Part shown: positions 48,123 to 56,400 of the stretch, piece by piece
Layout of the letters: the number at the start of each line of letters is the position of its first letter
How positions within the stretch are numbered: the first letter of the stretch is position 1
Source of the DNA: UBA6623 sp965238125
GTDB taxonomy: Bacteria > Acidobacteriota > Terriglobia > Bryobacterales > UBA6623
Direction of reading: 5' to 3'
Length of the DNA: 64,000 nt
NCBI GenBank assembly: GCA_965238125.1
Contig: OZ250179.1
Span: 4,464,001-4,528,000, forward strand
Position numbers and translations under genes: made by a program
The notes under the pieces: generated by a model
Databases searched by the model: none
What the model was told of the DNA's origin: nothing
Seen by the model: only the letters and a program-made list of their open reading frames with translations

Positions 48123-49267
48123 TCAACGTGTTCGCGATCTTGCCGGGCGTAAATTTAATGCCCATACTCTCGAAGGTTGTTTTCGGAGGAGTCCCCGCTT
48201 TTTCGCGGCCCCGCCGGCCCGCGGGTTCCGTCTTGTCCAAGACTCCATCACCAATCTTTATCCACCGGAACAATCCGGATCGCCAATCCCATCCGTCGTA
48301 GCTCGCGATCGGATTTTTCTTTGTCGAGAATATCCCTTGCGGTCTGCTCTTGTTGCGCGCCTTCGCGGCCGGGTTCGGCCGGCGACCGGTTGCCTTGGGC
48401 GGTTTCGGGCGGTGGCTGTCGCCCCTCGCCCTGTCCTTTTTCGTCCCCCTCGCCCTCTTCGGGCTTGCCGCCCATCGCGCGCATCGCGTCTTCCAACTTC
48501 TTGCGCGCCTCTTGCTGGGACGCCTTTGCTTGGTCGAAATCGCCCTTTTCTAGATCCTTGCCCGCCTGCCGCTGCTCGGCGGCGGCCTGTTGGAGATTTT
48601 CTTGCGCTTCATCCTGTTGCGCCTGTTGGGCCTTGGAAGTCCGCCTTTGCCGCTCCTGCTCTTTCATCTCGCGAGAAAGTTGCCGGGTCCGCTCTTCGAG
48701 GTTCTCTTGCTTCTTCTCCAGATCTTCCGCCTTTTGCCGCATGGCCCGCGAATCACCCTCGCGCTCCTGTTGCTCGGAAGCTTGTTGGCTCTGCTCGGCC
48801 GCTTGCTTTTGCTCACGAATCAGGTCCTGTAATTTTTCGGAAGGATCTTGTTGGTCCTCGGGCTGTTTTTCCCCTTCGCCCCCCTGCGAGGGGCTTTGCG
48901 GTTGGTGCTTGAGTCGCTCGATCAAGTCCCGCATGCGCAACCGAGCAACCTCGATATTGTGCCTCGCATCGTTAAGCCCCGGACTAAGCTTCAACGCATC
49001 CTGATATAGCTGCACACCCCTCTCCACGGACTCCAGAGCCTTTCGCGGATCGGCCTGCTGTTGCCCGACACCTTGCCGAAAAGCCGCGTTGCCGTGGCTG
49101 AACTTGCTGAGCGCCTCGATCGCCGGATCGGAACCCCGCAGCGCGGCCTGCTCAAAAGCGTCGCCCGCCGCCGTGTAGTCTTCCTGCTTGTACAGCGTGC
49201 TCCCGCGATTAAACCAAATGCGCGCCGAGTCCGGTTCCAACTCCGCCGCCTTCTCGTAAGCTTCAAG

Positions 49268-50933
49268 CCCGGATTTCCACTTTAGTTTCGGTTCTGCTAA
49301 CCATCGGGTGGACTCGGACGCCTTTATTTATGCGGGCTTGAAAGCACTCAAGGCGCTGAGGAGATCAACACCCAATGGGTGAAAAAGAAAACAAACCGTT
49401 TCAGCTCACCTTCAATGGATTTCTCAAGGTCGATTTCCAAGGATCGCGAGTCACCTCGGATGGCGGGCTGATTCTCATTCGTGAACTGGACGAACGACTC
49501 GGACTAGGCAAGCTGATAGACGAGCATCTGACGGATTCGCGGCAAGGCTCGAACAAGAAGTTCCCGTTCGTCGATCTGCTGCGACAGTCGGTCTACTCCC
49601 GCTTGGCGGGCTACGAGGATCTCAACGACGCCGTTCGTGTCTCCGCCGATCCAACCTTTCGGCTGATTGGCTCGAAGAAGAACTGGGATCGCGGCGCGGC
49701 GCTGACCTCCCGGCTGCAGAGCTTCGAGACCGCCATGCTCGCCGGCGACGAGAATCTGATCGGGCTGATGGCGGTGAACCGCGAGTTGATCGCGCAAGCC
49801 GAGGCCGGTGATGACTCCGCGTGCGTCGTGCTGGACATGGACTCTACCGAGAGCCCCGTCCACGGCCGGCAGGAAGGCAGCGCCTACAACGGCCACTTCG
49901 AGTCGGTCTGCTACCACCCACTGTTGCTGTTCAACCAGCACGGCGATTGCTTGGCGGCAAAGTTGCGACCGGGCAACGTGTCCAGCGCCGAGGACTGGGA
50001 CGAGCTGCTGCTGCCGGAAATCGAACGCCAACAGGCGGAGGGCAAACAGGTGACGTTCCGGGCCGATGCCGCCTTCGCCAAGCCGGATATTTACGAGACG
50101 TTGGAGGAGCGCGGCGTGGACTACGTGATTCGCATCCCGGCCAACAAGAGCCTGGAGCTGGAGATCGAAGATATCCTGTTTCGTCCGCCGGGCAGGCCGA
50201 GCGCAAAGCCCCTGGTGCGCTACAGGAGCTTTCGGTATCAGGCCGCGAGCTGGTCGAAGTCCCGGCGGGTTGTTGCGAAGGTCGAGCATCACCAAGGTGA
50301 GTTGTTTCCTCGCGTCGGTTTCATCGTCACGAGCATGGCCTTGCCGAGCCGCTCGCTGGTGCGGTTCTACAACAAGCGCGGCACGGCGGAGCAGTGGATC
50401 AAGGAAGGCAAACAAGCGACGCATTGGACAAGGCTGTCATGCCATCGGTTCCGGGCCAACGAAGTGCGACTGCAACTCAGCGTGCTGGCCTATAACCTGG
50501 GGAACCTATGGCGGAGGCTCGGGCTGCCGCAACGGATCAAGAGCTGGTCGCTGACGAGCTTGCAACAGCGGCTGATGAAGACGGGCGGTAGGCTGGTCAA
50601 GCATGCGCGGTACTATTGGCTGCTGTTGGCCGAAGGACATCTGAACCGGCGGCTGTTCGGCGACATGCTGCATAGGATCTGGGCGCTGCCTGTGCCGGGT
50701 GGGTAGCGTTGCCCGGGCGAGGATCAACAGTTTTTGGCTCCAAAAAGGTTTCGCAGGGAGCAGTGTCGGCCGGAGCGCCGTTCAGTCCGCTCAATCAACG
50801 TCTGTGAGCGGACGGACGAGCCCTGGCGCCTACCGGCGGAGGTGATGTGCAGGGTTCAGCGCGAAAAGACGTGGTATTCGGCGCAGCGGGGGTGTATCCT
50901 GTGACCGTGCCAGGGCCAAAATGGAAATCCTGG
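49268..50933 (+). mobile_element. IS1380-family insertion sequence, copy 3
   Basis: 1,666 bp, transposase antisense to batC. Ends are CCCGGATTTCC and GGAAATCCTGG; both sides carry the same 5-bp duplication TCAAG (49263-49267 and 50934-50938). The ~220 bp after the transposase are nearly the same as in copy 1. The perfect duplication and intact transposase suggest a recent insertion. Confidence 0.93.
49375..50706 (+). CDS. IS1380-family transposase
   Basis: Intact 443-residue transposase, the same length as copy 2. It shares LDMDSTESPVHGRQEG, FRADAAFAKPDIYETLEERG and RFYNKRGTAEQWIKEGK, which hold the catalytic acidic residues. It is closer to the frameshifted copy 1 than to copy 2 (start MGEKENKPFQLTFNGFLKV, 3' noncoding part). 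The likely start is the ATG at 49375. Confidence 0.93.
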   Translation: MGEKENKPFQLTFNGFLKVDFQGSRVTSDGGLILIRELDERLGLGKLIDEHLTDSRQGSNKKFPFVDLLRQSVYSRLAGYEDLNDAVRVSADPTFRLIGSKKNWDRGAALTSRLQSFETAMLAGDENLIGLMAVNRELIAQAEAGDDSACVVLDMDSTESPVHGRQEGSAYNGHFESVCYHPLLLFNQHGDCLAAKLRPGNVSSAEDWDELLLPEIERQQAEGKQVTFRADAAFAKPDIYETLEERGVDYVIRIPANKSLELEIEDILFRPPGRPSAKPLVRYRSFRYQAASWSKSRRVVAKVEHHQGELFPRVGFIVTSMALPSRSLVRFYNKRGTAEQWIKEGKQATHWTRLSCHRFRANEVRLQLSVLAYNLGNLWRRLGLPQRIKSWSLTSLQQRLMKTGGRLVKHARYYWLLLAEGHLNRRLFGDMLHRIWALPVPGG

Positions 50934-51048
50934 TCAAGGGCTTGTTCGTAATTCTCCGCCGCGTAGGCTTGATTGCCCTGCTCAACCAACGCTCCCGCCG
51001 ACTGCCCAACAGCGAGGCACGGAAAGAGAAGGAATCCGATCATCTGCA

Positions 51049-51140
51049 GCCGCAAAGCGGCGACTGGAATATAGCCTAGGGCGGAGCCGGAACGGCGGAA
51101 CCCTAGGTAACCACCACATACCGTCGAGCCCTGAAAGGGC
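51049..51140 (+). repeat. Three-hairpin element (CCCTAGG / GCCGC class), copy 2
   Basis: GCCGC-AAA-GCGGC, then CCTAGGG enclosing CGGAGCCGGAACGGCGGAA and closing with CCCTAGG, then GCCCT-GAAA-GGGC. Linker GGAATATAGC matches the GGAATATCG of copy 1. It lies between the batB stop and the batC signal peptide, in the frame of the extended batC start. Confidence 0.72.
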
Positions 51141-51201
51141 ACAAGGAAACGCCGTGGAAACCGTGTTCCCGGTCTTTTCCTTGCCGTCTGCGTCACCCTG
51201 C

Positions 51202-52224
51202 TCATCCTCTCCGCCGCCCGCGCTCTCGAATCGTCAACTCCACGAAGATCAACAAAAAAGCCACACCCAAAAAGATCTGAAACTTCTCTTCGTAACGCTC
51301 AAACTCGGTCGAGCCCAGCTCCGTCTTCCGCGCTCCGGCAATCAATTTGACGTACACGTCGCCCAAATCGATCGCCCCCGTCGAAACATTCAGATAGCGC
51401 CCGCCCGGCGTGGCGTTCACCATTTGGCGTAGCGTATCGCCGTCGAGTTTCGTCCATACCTCCTGCCCGTCGTATTGAAGAAACGTCTTCCGTCCCCCCG
51501 GCCCGGTAATCGGAATCCTCCGGCCCTGCTCTTCGTCGCCCAATCCGATGGCCAACAACCGAATCTTCTGTTCGCCCATTTGCTTCGCCGCCTCGACCGG
51601 GAAGCTTTCGTGGTCTTCGCCGTCGGTGATCAAGATCACGTCGCGAAACTCGGTCTGGCGCTCGTCGAAAACCTCGTCCATCGTCTTGCGAAGCGCATCG
51701 CCGATCAGGGTCCCGCCACGCGTCACGCTCTGGGGCGAGATGTCGTTGAGCGCCAAGCGGAAAAAGCCGTAATCGAGCGTCAGCGGACACTTGATTACCG
51801 CCGTTCCCGCGAAAGCCACGAACGCAACCCGGTCTCCCTGCAAACGCTCGATCGTATCGACGATCGCCAGCTTGGCCCGCTCGAGCCGATTTGGCGCCAG
51901 ATCCTCGGCCAACATGCTCTTCGACACATCGAGGACAAAAACCACATCCCGCCCCCGCCGCTCGACCTCCCGCGCTGTCGGATTCCAAGCCGGTCTGGCC
52001 AGCGCCATCACCGCAAAGGCGAACCCCGCCAACAGCAACGCCGCCTTCCAACGTCGCCGCGGCCCCACCGCCTCGGGCTCAATGTGGGTAAGCAGCTCCC
52101 GATCCGCAAACTCTTCGAGTGCCCGCCGCCGCCGTTTCGCCGCGAACACGAACACCCCGACCAACAGCGGAATTACCCACAACAGGTAGAGCATCTCAAC
52201 CGACAACAGCCGCGTTTCGCTCAT
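51202..52224 (-). CDS. batB: BatB-like von Willebrand factor A protein
   Basis: A 340-residue membrane protein. Two N-terminal helices (LLWVIPLLVGVFVFAA; AALLLAGFAFAVMALARP), a VWA domain (~90-290) with the metal-ion-dependent adhesion site DVSKS, a Thr in GGTLIGDAL and TDGEDHES, and a C-terminal helix (FLGVAFLLIFVELTI). The VWA site is complete. Its start overlaps the batA stop as ATGA, and its stop overlaps the annotated batC ATG the same way, so these are coupled genes. BatB's partner proteins are probably the TPR protein batC and batA. Confidence 0.9.
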   Translation of the reverse strand: MSETRLLSVEMLYLLWVIPLLVGVFVFAAKRRRRALEEFADRELLTHIEPEAVGPRRRWKAALLLAGFAFAVMALARPAWNPTAREVERRGRDVVFVLDVSKSMLAEDLAPNRLERAKLAIVDTIERLQGDRVAFVAFAGTAVIKCPLTLDYGFFRLALNDISPQSVTRGGTLIGDALRKTMDEVFDERQTEFRDVILITDGEDHESFPVEAAKQMGEQKIRLLAIGLGDEEQGRRIPITGPGGRKTFLQYDGQEVWTKLDGDTLRQMVNATPGGRYLNVSTGAIDLGDVYVKLIAGARKTELGSTEFERYEEKFQIFLGVAFLLIFVELTIRERGRRRG

Positions 52225-53285
52225 GGAATCCTTCGAAACACCGTCCCCGCCAGAACGATTTCGAGCCCCAGCAGCCCCAAACCGGCCAGCGTAAAGGGCG
52301 TGAAAATCTCCCGGTAGTCAACAAACCGCGTGGACTCGATCTCGCTCTTCTCAAGCCGATCAATTTCCTCGTAGACCTCGCGAAGCGCTTCGGCTTCCTC
52401 GGCAATTCGGTAAAGCCCGCCCGTCGTCTCGGCCAACGTCTTGAGCGCCTTCTCATCAACGCCCGAACCGCCAAAGGGTAGATTAAACGTCCCGAAGGCC
52501 GTCTGATACTTCGACGTCGCCTTGCCTCCGATACCAATCGCGTAGATCTTGACGCCCCACTGCTTGGCGATTTCCGCCGCCTGCTCGACCGTGCGCTCCC
52601 CGGCGTTGTTGACCCCGTCGGTCAGCAGGATGATCACCTTGCTCTTGATCTCGTAATCCGTTGTCTTGCCGGCTTGCGCCGCGAGCGTCTGTTCAGCCGT
52701 CTGGAGCCGCGCCGCCGCCAACGCCACCGCATCCCCAATCGCCGTGCCGTCTTCCTCGCGGCGCTCGACGAGTTTCACGGAAGGTAGAAATTGCAGCAAC
52801 GCGTCGTGAGCCAATGTCAGAGGACAACTCGTGTCCGCGTACCGCGCGAACGTGATCATGCCGATCAGATCAGCCCCGCGACCATCGAAGCGTTCGCCGT
52901 CCCCTTCGACGAACTGCTGGAAAACCGTCTTCGCCAACCCCAGAATGGTCATCCGCCGGCCTTCGTAGCGAAGCTCGGCGCCCATGCTGCTCGAACGGTC
53001 GAGGACCATCTCGATCGCAACCCCGCGGCTGAGGTCGCGCACGCGCTCCGTGCCCATTTGCGGGCGCGCCAGAGCAATCACGAGCAGAACGAGCGCGAGG
53101 ATGCGCAACGCGAGAGGGATACTGGAAAGATTCTGCCGCAGCGAGGTTCCGGCCGCCCGGATCGGACCGACCGCTGAAAAGCGCAATGCCGCCCGGCCCC
53201 CCGCGCGGCGCGACAGATAGATCGCCGCCGGCAACAGCAGCAAAAGCAAGAACATCCAGGGGGACTCAAACCTCGGCATGGACAA
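52221..53285 (-). CDS. batA: BatA-like von Willebrand factor A protein
   Basis: A 354-residue membrane protein, the first gene of the Bat operon here. Two N-terminal helices (WMFLLLLLLPAAIYLS; ILALVLLVIALARPQ) precede a VWA domain with metal site DRSSS, a TAIGDAV segment and LLTDGVNNAG; a C-terminal helix (TPFTLAGLGLLGLEIVLAG) follows. It is coupled to batB by an ATGA overlap. Genes for MoxR and DUF58 usually lie upstream of batA; here an IS630 element (53380-54472) begins 95 nt upstream instead, so this operon's promoter or upstream genes may have been displaced. Confidence 0.9.
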   Translation of the reverse strand: MSMPRFESPWMFLLLLLLPAAIYLSRRAGGRAALRFSAVGPIRAAGTSLRQNLSSIPLALRILALVLLVIALARPQMGTERVRDLSRGVAIEMVLDRSSSMGAELRYEGRRMTILGLAKTVFQQFVEGDGERFDGRGADLIGMITFARYADTSCPLTLAHDALLQFLPSVKLVERREEDGTAIGDAVALAAARLQTAEQTLAAQAGKTTDYEIKSKVIILLTDGVNNAGERTVEQAAEIAKQWGVKIYAIGIGGKATSKYQTAFGTFNLPFGGSGVDEKALKTLAETTGGLYRIAEEAEALREVYEEIDRLEKSEIESTRFVDYREIFTPFTLAGLGLLGLEIVLAGTVFRRIP

Positions 53286-53379
53286 TCGAAAGCCCCGACA
53301 CCGCCCGACCGCAACCTAAATCACCGGCGAAGCCGCGCGACTCTCCCCATCTTACTGCGCGCGTCCAATCACACACCTA

Positions 53380-54472
53380 CTGAGTCTCGCATAATATACT
53401 GTCAATCGAGACAAAGAGAAGACTGTTTCCAGAAAGCGGTAATCAAGCGCGGTTTGCGGCGCATTCGCCGCAGCGCTTTGCGGGCGCGCTCGTCGAGTTC
53501 CCAGTAGTCCTTCGGGCAGACGTTGGGCAACTCGTGCTGCTTCCAGTACGCCCAAATGTATTCCACCGGGTTCAACTCCGGCGCATAGGGCGGCAAGTAC
53601 TCCGTTGCGATGTGATCCTCGGAGAGCTGGATGAACTCCCGCACCAGGCGGCTGCGGTGCGCCGGCAGCCGGTCCCAGACGATCAGCAGTGGGCCGTCGA
53701 TGTGGCGCACCAAAGCCTTCAGGAAGTCGATGACCTCCAGCTCGCCGATCGCGCCGGGATAGAGCCGGAAGTAAAAGTTGCGCAACGTCAGCCCGGCCGA
53801 CACCGACAGCTTGTCCCAGTTGAAGTTGAACTCCAACACCGGTGTCTCGCCGCGCGGCGCCCAGGTGCGGCAACGATGCGGCTTCTGACTCAATCCGCTT
53901 TCGTCGATGAAGACGATCGTACGTTCTTCTTTGCGGGCTTTTTTTTAATGGCCGGCCAAGTCTTGCGCTGCCAGCTGCGGATGGCCTCTTCGTTGCGCTC
54001 CCGCGCTTTGCCGACGGGCCGTTGCGGGCTCCAACCGAGCGCCCGCAGGATCTTCCAGACATGGCCCTCGTGATAGCGCACGCCGAACTCGTCTCCGATC
54101 AGACGAGCGACCCGCGGACAGCTCCACAGCGGCGTCGGGAAGCCGTGCGCCTCGGGGCCTTCCAGCAGCAACGCCTCGAGGCGTTCGAGCTGCGCGGCGT
54201 CCAACAGCGGCTTACGGCCGGCGCGGCCGGCCTGGCGCAACCCGGCTTCGCCGTCACGCCGGTATCGTCGCAGCCACTCGCTGACGCTTTGCCGCGCGAC
54301 CTTCAATCGCCTCGCTGTCTCGGACTGACTACAGCCTTGCTCGACCAACCGGATCGCTTTGAAACGGCGCTTCTCCAGGGCCTCGAAATCCCGCCGTACG
54401 CCTTTTGTATTTCCCATACATACAAAGACGTATGTACCCCAAAAAGGTGTCACTTTATTTTGCGAGACTCAA
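53380..54472 (-). mobile_element. IS630-family insertion sequence with two-frame transposase
   Basis: 1,093 bp bounded by TGAGTCTCGCATAATA on the left and its inverted match (TTATTTTGCGAGACTCA) on the right. TA dinucleotides at 53378-53379 and 54473-54474 form the IS630-type target duplication. It lies between batA and rsmB. Confidence 0.88.
53402..54453 (-). CDS. IS630-family transposase, probable -1 programmed frameshift
   Basis: The first frame (54453 or ATG 54417 down to 53890) has helix-turn-helix motifs (QGCSQSETARRLKVARQSVSEWLRR) and a domain ending WPAIKKKP. The second frame (about 53945 to 53402) holds the DDE core: VFIDESG, LLIVWDRLPAHRS and NPVEYIW. They meet at a run of eight As (53939-53946, on the minus strand); a -1 slip changes ATT AAA AAA AAG to ... 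AAA GCC CGC and joins the frames as KKARKEERTIVFIDESG. Two-frame IS630 transposases with A-rich slippery sites are known. All three acidic residues are present. Confidence 0.8.
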
Positions 54473-54476
54473 TAGT

Positions 54477-54555
54477 AGGGTAGGTCTCCAGGCCTGCCCA
54501 TTCCGCCGTGAAACGCAGAAAGTCCAGAGGCAGGTCTCCAGGCCCACCCACAACG
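54477..54555. repeat. Two TCCA-loop hairpins after rsmB
   Basis: GGGTAGGTC-TCCA-GGCCTGCCC (54478-54499) pairs over nine positions with two wobbles; a second, less perfect GGCAGGTC-TCCA-GGCCCACC follows at 54529-54548. They lie between the IS630 end and the rsmB stop. Confidence 0.6.
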
Positions 54556-54565
54556 GCCGCTCCAA

Positions 54566-55831
54566 TCACCCTCGCGACCCCGCCTCCAAAATCTTGCAAG
54601 CAAAAAACCCATCGCCGGCATCGCGCCCCGGCAAACGGTCCAGATACTCGACCGCCCACAACCCCGGCCGCTCCGCCAAAACCCTCTCCACAACCTGCCG
54701 ATTCTCCTCCGGCTCCACCGAACAGGTCGAATAAACCAGCACTCCGCCCGGCGCCAGACAATCGAGCGCGTTCGCGAGAATCCGCCGCTGCTTCGCCGGC
54801 AAATCCTCAAGATCGTCGGGCTTCAGCCGCCATTTGATTTCCGGGTTGCGCGCCAATGTCCCCGTCCCCGAACAAGGCGCATCCACCAAGACTCGATCAA
54901 ACAGCCGCCGAAACGGCAACGGGTTCCGCGCGTCCGCGACAAGGCGATCGAAAGCCCACGCGGGCGCCGGCCCCATGGCCCCAATGCGGTGAAAATGGAC
55001 GTCGCACGCCACGGTCGGGGCCTCGAGCCGCCCTTCGCCCTCCAAAATCAACTCCACCGCCTGCCGAGTCTTACCCCCCGGCGCGGCGCAAACGTCGAGG
55101 AAATTCAACCCGGGCCGCGGTTCAAGTAGAGGCACGACCATCTGCGAGCTGATGTCTTGGATCGAGACGCGTCCCCGTAGAAAGCACTCCGTCGCAGTCG
55201 CACGCCCCCGCGCAACCACGCGGCAACCGGATAGTTCCGTCGGCTCGGTCTCAACGCCCTCCGCGCGCAACCGATCAATCGTTTCTTCGAAAGGAAGGCG
55301 GGGGTTCAATCGCAAATAGGTCCTCGGTGTTTCGAGGTTCGCCGCCGAAAGAGAGGCCGCCGCTTCCTCCCCAAAGTGTTCCTTCCAGCGCTGATAGAGC
55401 CACTCGGGATGAGACCGCTCCGGGGATGCCGCTTTCTCTCGCGGCGCGCCGGCCGCGCGCCGCAGCACCGCGTTTACCAGCCCCGCTGCCGAGCGTTTGC
55501 GCGCCCGCCGCACCAGCTCCACGCTTTCAGAAACCGCCGCATGCGCCGGGACCCGGCTCAGAAAACCGAGCTGATAACACCCCAACCGCAAAGCGATGCG
55601 AACTTCGACATCCAGTTGACCCGGCCCCCGGCGCGACAATCGGGCAATTCGGTCATCCAATTCCCCTTGACGCCGCAAGCACCCCAGGACCAATTCGAAG
55701 ACCAGCGCCCGGTCTCGCTCATCGAGGGCCTCGGTGCGAGCTGAATAGAGCAATTCGTCCGAAAACGCGCCTTCAGTCTCCACCCGCAGCAAAATATCGA
55801 AAGCCGCCCGCCGCGCCGGAGAAACGCCCAT
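54566..55831 (-). CDS. rsmB: 16S rRNA m5C967 methyltransferase
   Basis: A 421-residue SAM-dependent RNA methyltransferase. An N-terminal NusB-like helical domain (~1-135) is followed by the RsmB/Fmu catalytic domain: FLDVCAAPGGKTRQ (SAM loop), LVDAPCSGTGTLARNPE with the release Cys, and VYSTCSVEPEEN with the nucleophilic Cys. The two-cysteine set is complete. Residues ~150-240 contain the PUA-like/N1 region (SIQDISSQMVVPLL). Ending DGFFACKIL is typical. It methylates C967 of 16S rRNA in other bacteria. It is 61 nt downstream of acpS and on the same strand. Confidence 0.93.
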   Translation of the reverse strand: MGVSPARRAAFDILLRVETEGAFSDELLYSARTEALDERDRALVFELVLGCLRRQGELDDRIARLSRRGPGQLDVEVRIALRLGCYQLGFLSRVPAHAAVSESVELVRRARKRSAAGLVNAVLRRAAGAPREKAASPERSHPEWLYQRWKEHFGEEAAASLSAANLETPRTYLRLNPRLPFEETIDRLRAEGVETEPTELSGCRVVARGRATATECFLRGRVSIQDISSQMVVPLLEPRPGLNFLDVCAAPGGKTRQAVELILEGEGRLEAPTVACDVHFHRIGAMGPAPAWAFDRLVADARNPLPFRRLFDRVLVDAPCSGTGTLARNPEIKWRLKPDDLEDLPAKQRRILANALDCLAPGGVLVYSTCSVEPEENRQVVERVLAERPGLWAVEYLDRLPGRDAGDGFFACKILEAGSRG

Positions 55832-55892
55832 AGACCCGCTACATTAGCGGATTGCCCAAACCGGCCCCCGAGAGGGCGGTTCACCACGCCCG

Positions 55893-56270
55893 TCACGTCT
55901 CCAAAATCACCTCTGCCATCGCCGTCTCCCGCGTATGCGAAAGCGAAACGTGAATCGACCGGCACCCCAACTCCCCCGCCACCTCCGCCGCCCGTCCCCG
56001 CAACCGCAACAACGGACGCCCCCCCGACTCATTCGCCACCTCGATATCCCGCCAACGCACTCCGTGATCCCACCCGGTGCCGAGCGCCTTCATCGCGGCC
56101 TCTTTAGCGGCAAACCGCGCGGCATAGCTTGAGAACGGTTGCGCTTTCTCTTCCGCATAGGCAACCTCGTCCGGTGTGAAGATCCGCCGCAAAAACCGGT
56201 CGCCGTGGCGTTCAATCGCACCCCGAATCCGCCCCACCTCTTCGAGATCCACGCCAATGCCGACAATCAT
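55893..56270 (-). CDS. acpS: Holo-[acyl-carrier-protein] synthase
   Basis: A 125-residue phosphopantetheinyl transferase that loads acyl carrier protein with phosphopantetheine from CoA. Conserved motifs are GIGVDLEEVGRI (Asp8), FTPDEVAYAE, and the ARFAAKEAAMKALGTG signature with the magnesium-binding Glu. HVSLSHTRETAMAEVILE is the normal C-terminus. The length is typical of AcpS. It lies upstream of rsmB. Confidence 0.95.
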   Translation of the reverse strand: MIVGIGVDLEEVGRIRGAIERHGDRFLRRIFTPDEVAYAEEKAQPFSSYAARFAAKEAAMKALGTGWDHGVRWRDIEVANESGGRPLLRLRGRAAEVAGELGCRSIHVSLSHTRETAMAEVILET

Positions 56271-56330
56271 GCCCTGAAGATACCAGACCGCGGGCCGGCC
56301 GAACGTCCCCTTCCCAGAGGTTGTGGGAAC

Positions 56331-56365
56331 GGCTCACGGCCAACGATTCACGGTTTATGACTCCC
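56331..56365 (+). repeat. Heptamer array 1 (GGYTMAC)
   Basis: Five degenerate 7-bp units: GGCTCAC, GGCCAAC, GATTCAC, GGTTTAT and GACTCCC. It lies 36 nt upstream of the radical SAM start codon. Copies of the unit also occur at 57670, 59239 and 59365. Confidence 0.55.
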
Positions 56366-56400
56366 GCCAAATTGGCCGATCAAGAAAACAGCTCGCCCCA

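Larger units (their letters stand above)
48248..51205 (-). pseudogene. batC: batC-like TPR gene interrupted by IS1380 copy 3
   Basis: Pieces 50934-51205 and 48248-49267 are one gene. Removing 49268-50933 and one TCAAG rejoins GNQAYAAENYEQAL to EAYEKAAELEPDSARIWF, in frame, for a total of 429 codons. The protein would have a signal peptide (MIGFLLFPCLAVGQ), TPR helices (GNQAYAAENY, ARIWFNRGSTLYKQEDYTAAGDAFEQAA) and a Gln/Glu-rich coiled-coil tail, as in BatC. The frame from the ATG at 51205 overlaps the batB stop as ATGA, but its first ~54 residues (GSTVCGG, SALGYIP) read through a hairpin element; ATG 51043 starts right at the signal peptide. The gene is inactive as it stands. Confidence 0.88.
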
